NCBI GenBank assembly: GCA_016209785.1
Contig: JACQVM010000219.1
Location: forward strand, 1-10,826
Origin: Candidatus Melainabacteria bacterium
GTDB lineage: Bacteria > Cyanobacteriota > Vampirovibrionia > Obscuribacterales > Obscuribacteraceae
Direction: 5' to 3'
DNA: 10,826 nt
In this document: positions 6,275 through 10,826 of the stretch, in pieces
Numbering within the stretch: position 1 is the first letter of the stretch
How the letters are laid out: every line of letters begins with the position of its first letter
Position numbers and translations under genes: made by a program
Notes under the pieces: generated by a model
Told to the model about the DNA's origin: nothing
The model's input: the letters and a program-made list of their open reading frames with translations, nothing else
Database searches by the model: none

Positions 6275-7135
6275 ATCGTCGCCTCTGGGGATGACACTAA
6301 GGGGCGCTATCTTTTAAATTCAGCTGGCAACCACGAGGCAATGTTTAGGGATTTGCTTGCTATTCGGCTGTCTAATCAGGTAGCCGCTTTGCAGTGGATT
6401 CATCAGTGGGGATTTCCCACCGCCTATATTCAGCTCGCTATTGATGATTGGCTGACTGCAATTTGTTCAATACAGTGGCTGTGGGATTTCAGCAGGGCTG
6501 TTCTTAATACTGACTATGCCAAGCTCAAGCAGTGGCAATACATGCTTCAGCCACCTGATCTCGCACTCCTGAACTTGCCAGGAGCGGATCCCGCATCGGT
6601 GTATGTGACGTTTTCCCCAAACCCGGCCAAGCCAATTGCAGATTGGAGGGAGTTTATTGTTATGTCTGACGGTCCATCTTATCCGAGAGGGAAATTGGTT
6701 GGGGTTAGTATCGGGAGCCCACAGTTTTTTAAGCTGGTGTTACAGAATAGCGGTAAGGCTTGGAAAAATGATGAATGTGGTGAGTGTTTCTTTGCGGCCA
6801 AAGCCTTCCTTGTCCGAGCGTTTGACATGTTGCTCAGTGGAGTCCACCCAGCTTTTGATCTTGAATACGCGCGGAGCGAGGACTTGCACCATTGGATTCT
6901 TGTCCCTACCGAAAAAGTAACCTGTCCATGGCATGCATTAAATCTTGCACTGTACAAGCGTTTGCAAACATACCAACCACAAAGATCGTGCACAGAGTGT
7001 GACAAGATGTGGTCTCCGAAGTATAGAAGCCAACTTACCTGTTCAGGGCGTTGCAAAAAGAGAAGGCAGCGAAGATTGAAGCAAGAAGCAGGGCAACCAT
7101 CTGTAGTGCTTCAAGCACAACGCCGAGTTTTGTAA
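6209..7135 (+). CDS. CGNR/ABATE-like zinc-finger protein
   Basis: The predicted product is 308 aa from a GTG at 6209. The first in-frame ATG (6341, residue 45) has GAGG only 2 nt upstream, too close for a good ribosome-binding site. Residues just before that ATG (RYLLNSAGNHEA) look like part of the domain, so a start upstream seems likely. The N-terminal part (RDLLAIRLSNQVAALQWIHQ, then WGFP) resembles the F..L......ail.Fa..yG.L pattern of ABATE/stress-regulator-like proteins. The C-terminus has a zinc motif C261-x2-C264-x13-C278-x3-C282 followed by a basic KKRRQRRLKQ tail, like CGNR fingers. Relatives are annotated as putative transcription regulators without firm biochemistry. With the GTG start, its 5' end overlaps that of the divergent primase gene by 66 bp. 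Its stop overlaps the first TGTAACAC repeat. A regulator of element excision or replication is inferred from position only. Confidence 0.68.
   Translation: MPHNILSLPKGFFANVLDKNGQIVASGDDTKGRYLLNSAGNHEAMFRDLLAIRLSNQVAALQWIHQWGFPTAYIQLAIDDWLTAICSIQWLWDFSRAVLNTDYAKLKQWQYMLQPPDLALLNLPGADPASVYVTFSPNPAKPIADWREFIVMSDGPSYPRGKLVGVSIGSPQFFKLVLQNSGKAWKNDECGECFFAAKAFLVRAFDMLLSGVHPAFDLEYARSEDLHHWILVPTEKVTCPWHALNLALYKRLQTYQPQRSCTECDKMWSPKYRSQLTCSGRCKKRRQRRLKQEAGQPSVVLQAQRRVL
6313..6341 (-). promoter_or_regulatory. candidate promoter for the primase-helicase gene
   Basis: On the minus strand, TTGCCT (complement of 6336-6341) and TTTAAA (6313-6318) are separated by 17 nt. Each matches the sigma-70-type -35 and -10 consensus at four of six positions. 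Transcription would begin near 6306 and give a leader of about 32 nt before the TTG start. It lies inside the long form of the divergent gene. Moderate to weak evidence. Confidence 0.33.
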
Positions 7136-7243
7136 CACGTGTAACCTCTTGAAGACTGTCACGTGTTACAGCATCGTGAATCTGCAAAGCCCCATAGAGA
7201 CTGGGATTCCACCACTATGTAACACCTGTAACCTGTGTAACAC
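7131..7243. repeat. iteron-like TGTAAC(A/C)C repeat array
   Basis: Six copies of a 7-8 bp motif: TGTAACAC at 7131-7138, TGTAACC at 7140-7146, the reverse complement GTGTTACA at 7163-7170, TGTAACAC at 7218-7225, TGTAACC at 7227-7233 and TGTAACAC at 7236-7243. Adjacent direct copies begin exactly 9 bp apart (7131/7140 and 7218/7227/7236), and the pair order TGTAACAC then TGTAACC is kept in both clusters. The array fills most of the gap between the CGNR-like gene and the integrase gene. Likely roles: integrase or excisionase arm-type sites, an operator for an element regulator, or replication-origin iterons for the element's primase-helicase. Confidence 0.8.
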
Positions 7244-7293
7244 GAAAAACTGAAGGTAGTCAGAGTAAATCAAGATGAAGGAAGAATAGCGCA

Positions 7294-8520
7294 ATGGGGA
7301 TTTTCCAAGACAAAGAGACCGGACACTGGGCCATAAGGCTCAAGTATTATGGCCGCGACATGAAGAAAGTCATTGGCCCTGATAGGCGTAAGGCTGAGTT
7401 AGCGCTAGCTGAAATCAGACAAGAGATCAAGCTTGCCAAACTTGCTGGGCAGCACTGGCAGGGGTTTGAGAAACTCCAGCGTGTGCAAAAACCAAAGACA
7501 TTTGCCGAGGCAGCCAGGGATTTTCTCGCCGAACGAGTTGGATATAAGTCTTCCACAATAGCGTCCTGGAACTCAATCTTTCGCAGCTACCTGCTAGCTG
7601 AGTTTGGACGAACACCTCTGTCAGTTATCACTGAATCCCATCTCCGCAAATTTCAAGCCAGGCTGCAAATGACTACTGTCCGGGGCTCCAATAAGCCGCT
7701 TACAGAATCCCGGATAAATACAATCATGCAGCCACTACGGAGCGTCCTGGCACAGGCTTACCGCAATGGCGAGCTACCACGCGATCCCTCGCTTGCCGTT
7801 AAGCGTTTGGAAGAACCTCGGGCGGGTATCGATCCCCTTTCAGAGGAAGAACTGCAACTTGCACTGTCTTATATAGACTCACATTATCAACCACTCTTTA
7901 CGGTACTGGCTTACTCTGGCGCCAGACCTAATGAGCTGCTGGCGCTGCGCTGGTCCGATATTGACTGGAACAGCAAGTCCATTTCCATAACTAAGGGTAG
8001 GGTCAGGGGGCATGAGGGTCGACCTAAGACCAGATCGAGTGAAAGAACAATTCCGCTTCTGCCACCAGCAGAGCAGGCGCTCAACGAACTCAAAGGGCGT
8101 GGCGTCAGATCGTTGGATGGCTATGTGTTCACCAAGCCTAATGGCAATCCAATTGATAAGCACCTTGACAGAATCTGGGAACGGGCACTGCGAAAAGCCG
8201 GACTTCGCCACCGCCCGTCATACCAACTGAGGCACACCTTCGCTACTCAATGCATAGTGAAGAGCTTTCCATTACCGTTTATTGCCAAAGTACTCGGACA
8301 CTCAACAATTGATACCTTAATCCGTCACTATGCTGGTTGGATAGATAGTGCCACCAAAGAACAGGAAAAAAGACTGATGGAATCCTTTGCCGAAATCCCG
8401 GCTAAAATGACTACCCCAAAAATCGCTCTCAGCAACAAAAAGGGGGAAGGAAAGGTGGAAGGTCGTCGAAAAACCAAAGTTTCCCCAGTCAGGAAATCAC
8501 TCACCAGGTTGGAGTTTTAG
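7294..8520 (+). CDS. int: tyrosine recombinase (site-specific integrase)
   Basis: The predicted product is 408 aa from an ATG behind AAGGAAG. Residues 1-50 resemble an arm-binding N-terminal domain (GHWAIRLKYYGRD). Residues about 68-160 form the core-binding SAM-like domain. The catalytic domain has Arg in SGARPNELLALRW (R211), Lys in GRPKTRSSERTIPL (K245), Y310-x-x-R313-H314 in SYQLRHTFAT, His in LGHSTIDT (H336) and the nucleophile Tyr in RHYAGWI (Y346). The first position of the HxxR box is Tyr rather than His, a variant I recall in other phage-type integrases, so activity is plausible. A basic tail (about 370-408) extends beyond the catalytic fold. The gene lies downstream of the TGTAAC repeats and ends 20 bp from the tRNA-His gene. 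It would integrate and excise the element at that tRNA. Confidence 0.95.
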   Translation: MGIFQDKETGHWAIRLKYYGRDMKKVIGPDRRKAELALAEIRQEIKLAKLAGQHWQGFEKLQRVQKPKTFAEAARDFLAERVGYKSSTIASWNSIFRSYLLAEFGRTPLSVITESHLRKFQARLQMTTVRGSNKPLTESRINTIMQPLRSVLAQAYRNGELPRDPSLAVKRLEEPRAGIDPLSEEELQLALSYIDSHYQPLFTVLAYSGARPNELLALRWSDIDWNSKSISITKGRVRGHEGRPKTRSSERTIPLLPPAEQALNELKGRGVRSLDGYVFTKPNGNPIDKHLDRIWERALRKAGLRHRPSYQLRHTFATQCIVKSFPLPFIAKVLGHSTIDTLIRHYAGWIDSATKEQEKRLMESFAEIPAKMTTPKIALSNKKGEGKVEGRRKTKVSPVRKSLTRLEF

Positions 8521-8539
8521 GCTTTCTATGGGGTAAGAA

Positions 8540-8565
8540 TGGGGCAGACGAGGGGATTTGAACCC
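8540..8565. mobile_element. inferred attachment site at the tRNA-His 3' end
   Basis: The integrase gene directly abuts the 3' side of an intact tRNA gene, the usual arrangement of a tRNA-targeting integrative element. The att core would lie in the T-arm and acceptor 3' half and mark the element's right end. No second copy of this sequence was found elsewhere in the window, so the core's exact length cannot be defined and the other end lies outside. Confidence 0.55.
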
Positions 8566-8617
8566 CCGAATACCGGAACCACAATCCGGGGCCTTAGACC
8601 GCTTGGCGACGCCTGCC
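8540..8617 (-). tRNA. tRNA-His (GTG anticodon)
   Basis: The minus strand folds into a complete cloverleaf. The acceptor stem has 8 pairs including the tRNA-His-specific G-1:C73, with one G-U. The D stem is GCC/GGC. The anticodon stem CCGGA/TCCGG encloses the loop TTGTGGT, with anticodon GTG decoding CAC/CAU. The T-loop is TTCAAAT, and CCA is encoded (complement of 8540-8542). The 3' end faces the integrase gene and remains intact, so the tRNA stays functional after integration. Confidence 0.97.
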
Positions 8618-8741
8618 ATAAGCTAGGACTGTCCTTGTGGCAAGCATTTTAGCATGACTGTGCTTTAGCTGAAGAACGAGCAGTTTGTCTTTTCTTGTAA
8701 ATCCATCGCAGTCCACAGTGTAATGGATTGTCCAGGGTTAT
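8618..8741. other. intergenic region between feoB and tRNA-His
   Basis: Besides the tRNA promoter it contains a 7-bp inverted repeat AATCCAT...ATGGATT (about 8700-8729) with a 16-nt loop. It follows the feoB stop on the minus strand but has no T-run after it, so it is only a weak candidate for transcript end or RNA stabilisation. Confidence 0.35.
8646..8654 (-). promoter_or_regulatory. extended -10 promoter for tRNA-His
   Basis: The minus strand reads TGCTAAAAT, a TGn-extended -10 with TAAAAT matching TATAAT at five of six bases. It ends 29 nt upstream of the tRNA 5' end, giving a leader of about 22 nt. The -35 region (around TTCAGC) is weak, as is tolerated with an extended -10. Confidence 0.55.
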
Positions 8742-10775
8742 TTATGATGCTCCTGCCAGGTGAAACAGGGGTGGCAGGATTTGTGCTAGTAGCCCACCAA
8801 TCACAAAAGCGCATAGCCAGGAACCAAACCAGATTGAAAGTGCAATTTTAACTCCACGTTCCTTCATCATTACGCCAACGGTGGCAATGCACGGCACAAA
8901 GAGTGTTACAACAATCATGGCTACCACGGCTTGCACTGGGCTAAGGGCAACGTCAGTCAAACCAAAAGCTGCAAAATCACGCCTTACAATGCCGAGGATA
9001 AATGTTGTTGCAATACGTGGATCGGATGGCAAATTGAGCCAAGATATAGTAATGGGTTGTAGAACGTGTATGAAGAGGTCAAGCAGTCCAGAGGCTTGTG
9101 CAAAGGTAACCAGAAGGGCAGCTAGAAAGAATGGTACTGAGGCATCCTTAAGAAAGTTCCAGGACTTGCGCCAGGTTTTTTTTACAACGTTATCTACTCG
9201 GGGAACTCGCAGTGGTGGCAAGTCAATCAGAAGTGCTCCTGATTTGCCAGGCAGAATCATGTTTAGAAGTACACCAGTTATAGCTAGAACGCTTCCTACC
9301 ACTGTTATATAGATTGTCCAGGCAAACAACCCGCCAGCTTTAGCGAGTGTGCCTGAGACAACACCTAGTTGTGCTGAGCAGGGGATGGCAATTCCTAATA
9401 GTGCGCTAGCAATAATCTTTTCACGTTTTGTAGATAAAAGTCTAGTAGTAATTGTAGCCATGGTGACACAACCGAGCCCAAGAATGAGCGGGATTATGGC
9501 CCGACCGTTGAGTCCAAGTTTGTTCATTAGGCGATCAACAAGCACAGCAAGCCGTGGCAGGTAGCCAGAGTCTTCAAGCAATGACAGTCCAAAGTAAAAG
9601 CCTAAGACAAGTGGCATAAGAAGACCAAGAAGATATGTAACTGTCAGTGTTAGAATGCCATATTCTCCTACCAGACAATTGCCGATCAAGGTTAGCAGGC
9701 TTGGCTGAGGCCAGAAGTTGTACTCAACTTTGTCCGGCTGAGTATGTGCTAGAGCAGCATTAACTGCAGCCGCCTTGTGTTTGGCAGATGCTGTGCCAGA
9801 CCTAAAGTTGAAAGTATTCTCTCCAATGGTGATGGTACAAGGGAATACTGTTGCGGCAATTCTGCGCACCAGTGGTTCGTAATAAGCGCGCATTGCCTTT
9901 TTTTCAGTGAAATCAACCAGGTTGCCGGCAATTAAAATTCCCAGTAGTTGATAAAAGATGAGGTAGCAAACCATCAATGCAATGAAGAGCCCATACACTG
10001 GATGCAGCATCAAGCGACCAAGTCTAATGGACAAATCTTTTGTCTTGCTACCATAGACAACAGTTTGTGTCACTATTTCATTGACCAACTGACGACGTGC
10101 TCTGTAAAGTTCAGCACGCCAGGTGCCAGGTGCGATACCATATTCAGTGGCACTTAGGTCATCCCCTTCCAAAATCAAAACGGCATGCTCCTGTAGGACT
10201 CCAGAACTCAGGAGTGGAGCTAAAAGCTGTCCTATCTCCAGGCTGACATTACCGGCTCTCGCCAGATGGAGGCTGTCTTTGATTGCGGGTATGCCTTCGC
10301 CACGTACAGCGACAGCTGTGATGACATTGATACCCAATAGGGTTGATAGAAGATGCGTGTCAATTTTTAGTTCCCTATGCCTGGCCTCATCCCATTGGTT
10401 GAGCACTAGCAACATGGGTTTACCCATATCCAGCAGTTGTAAGGTTAGAAAAAGATCTCTATCAAGGCTAAGTGCCGAGACAATGTTAACAATTAGATCT
10501 GCCTTAAGAATAATGGCTCGTGCTGCCCGCTCTTCATCGTTGAAGCTTGAGATGCCGTACACGCCGGGCGTGTCAATGAGGTCGCATGGTCCAAGCCGCC
10601 CATACGATATATCAATGGTGGTCCCTGGATAGTTAGATACATCGACATTCTCGCCAGTAAGCGCATTGAAGATAACCGATTTGCCTACATTAGGATTTCC
10701 AGCCAGTACAATCTTGCGCCGGACAGTTTCAGTGCTTACTCGTAGTGCTGCTGGATCACGTACGTGAACCTGCAT
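8742..10775 (-). CDS. feoB: ferrous iron transport GTPase-permease FeoB
   Basis: Inner-membrane Fe(II) uptake protein of 677 aa. The ATG at 10775 is preferred because GGAG lies 7 nt upstream; a TTG 39 nt further out has no such site and lies within a palindrome. The G domain shows G1 GNPNVGKS (26-33), G2 YPGTT (49-53), G3 DTPG (68-71), G4 as NQWD (126-129) instead of the usual NMxD/NKxD, and G5-like AVRGEG. The membrane part begins at about 257 and contains EDSGYLPRLAVLVDRLMNK (401-419), the first gate LGLGCVTMA (432-440) and the second gate VPCIAT (627-632). A roughly 40-residue hydrophilic segment (about 315-358) sits between the first helix and the rest. Length is near the short end of the family. 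No feoA is seen on the downstream side. Confidence 0.96.
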   Translation of the reverse strand: MQVHVRDPAALRVSTETVRRKIVLAGNPNVGKSVIFNALTGENVDVSNYPGTTIDISYGRLGPCDLIDTPGVYGISSFNDEERAARAIILKADLIVNIVSALSLDRDLFLTLQLLDMGKPMLLVLNQWDEARHRELKIDTHLLSTLLGINVITAVAVRGEGIPAIKDSLHLARAGNVSLEIGQLLAPLLSSGVLQEHAVLILEGDDLSATEYGIAPGTWRAELYRARRQLVNEIVTQTVVYGSKTKDLSIRLGRLMLHPVYGLFIALMVCYLIFYQLLGILIAGNLVDFTEKKAMRAYYEPLVRRIAATVFPCTITIGENTFNFRSGTASAKHKAAAVNAALAHTQPDKVEYNFWPQPSLLTLIGNCLVGEYGILTLTVTYLLGLLMPLVLGFYFGLSLLEDSGYLPRLAVLVDRLMNKLGLNGRAIIPLILGLGCVTMATITTRLLSTKREKIIASALLGIAIPCSAQLGVVSGTLAKAGGLFAWTIYITVVGSVLAITGVLLNMILPGKSGALLIDLPPLRVPRVDNVVKKTWRKSWNFLKDASVPFFLAALLVTFAQASGLLDLFIHVLQPITISWLNLPSDPRIATTFILGIVRRDFAAFGLTDVALSPVQAVVAMIVVTLFVPCIATVGVMMKERGVKIALSIWFGSWLCAFVIGGLLAQILPPLFHLAGAS

Positions 10776-10794
10776 AAAGGTTCTCCAATACAAG

Positions 10795-10822
10795 TTATTG
10801 AGAAATCTTATCAATAAGATTT
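10795..10822. promoter_or_regulatory. overlapping inverted repeats upstream of feoB, candidate operator
   Basis: A perfect 9-bp dyad, AAATCTTAT-CA-ATAAGATTT (10803-10822), overlaps a second dyad, TTATTGA-N9-TCAATAA (10795-10817). Both lie 20-47 bp upstream of the feoB ATG. The AT-rich GATAA-type half-sites are loosely reminiscent of metal-responsive operators (Fur or DtxR type), but neither consensus is clearly matched. Iron-dependent repression is an inference from the neighbouring gene. Confidence 0.5.
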
Positions 10823-10826
10823 AGAG

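Noticed and set aside
7131-7243. Repeat array read as CRISPR
   Set aside because: Units are 7-8 bp with 9-bp period and no unique spacers of about 30 bp; no cas genes are present.
8695-8741. Intrinsic terminator for feoB
   Set aside because: The AATCCAT/ATGGATT stem has a long loop and is not followed by a T-run on the minus strand.
8881-9312. 143-codon plus-strand open frame within feoB
   Set aside because: Antisense of conserved FeoB membrane segments; no domain and no translation signal.
10123-10632. 169-codon plus-strand open frame within feoB
   Set aside because: It is the antisense of the FeoB G domain; its Ser/Arg-rich composition is typical of a shadow frame.

Overview
The window looks like the right-hand part of a compact integrative element inserted at the 3' end of a tRNA-His gene, followed by ordinary chromosome carrying a ferrous-iron transporter gene, feoB. 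The tRNA has the canonical extra G-1:C73 pair and an encoded CCA. Its anticodon arm and variable region (from memory) look more like Bacillota than enteric tRNA-His. The FeoB variant also fits an anaerobic Bacillota host, perhaps a Negativicute. No rRNA or other marker is present, so this is a weak taxonomic guess.

Layout. Positions 1-431 hold a degraded IS66-family transposase tail. Positions 395-1067 (+) hold two small overlapping phage-type genes, the second with a Cys/His zinc motif. Positions 1340/1463-3138 (+) hold a two-gene operon with an ATGA overlap: a HipA/HipT-like kinase, then a protein joining a HipS-like region to a HIRAN domain. Facing it, positions 3142-6274 (-) hold a 902-aa TOPRIM-DUF927 primase-helicase and a small zinc-ribbon-like protein. 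Positions 6209-7135 (+) hold a CGNR/ABATE-like zinc protein that overlaps the primase gene head to head. Positions 7131-7243 carry six copies of a TGTAAC-type repeat, several at exact 9-bp spacing. Positions 7294-8520 (+) hold a tyrosine integrase that ends 20 bp from the tRNA-His gene (8540-8617, -). Positions 8742-10775 (-) hold feoB, with strong inverted repeats upstream.

How the parts fit. The integrase would recombine at the tRNA-His 3' end. The primase-helicase would replicate the excised form, perhaps from the repeat-rich region. The kinase/HipS-HIRAN pair would be the cargo: a toxin-antitoxin or defence module that could stabilise the element or sense damaged or foreign DNA. No capsid, tail, conjugation or relaxase gene is visible, so the element looks like a satellite or mobilisable island, or only part of a larger one. 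The other attachment site is not in the window.

Strongest points for follow-up: (i) the kinase plus HipS-HIRAN operon; (ii) evidence that the kinase starts at a non-canonical ATA codon behind a perfect AGGAGG; (iii) the 9-bp-phased repeats beside the integrase; (iv) the uncharacterised zinc-motif protein paired with the primase-helicase.
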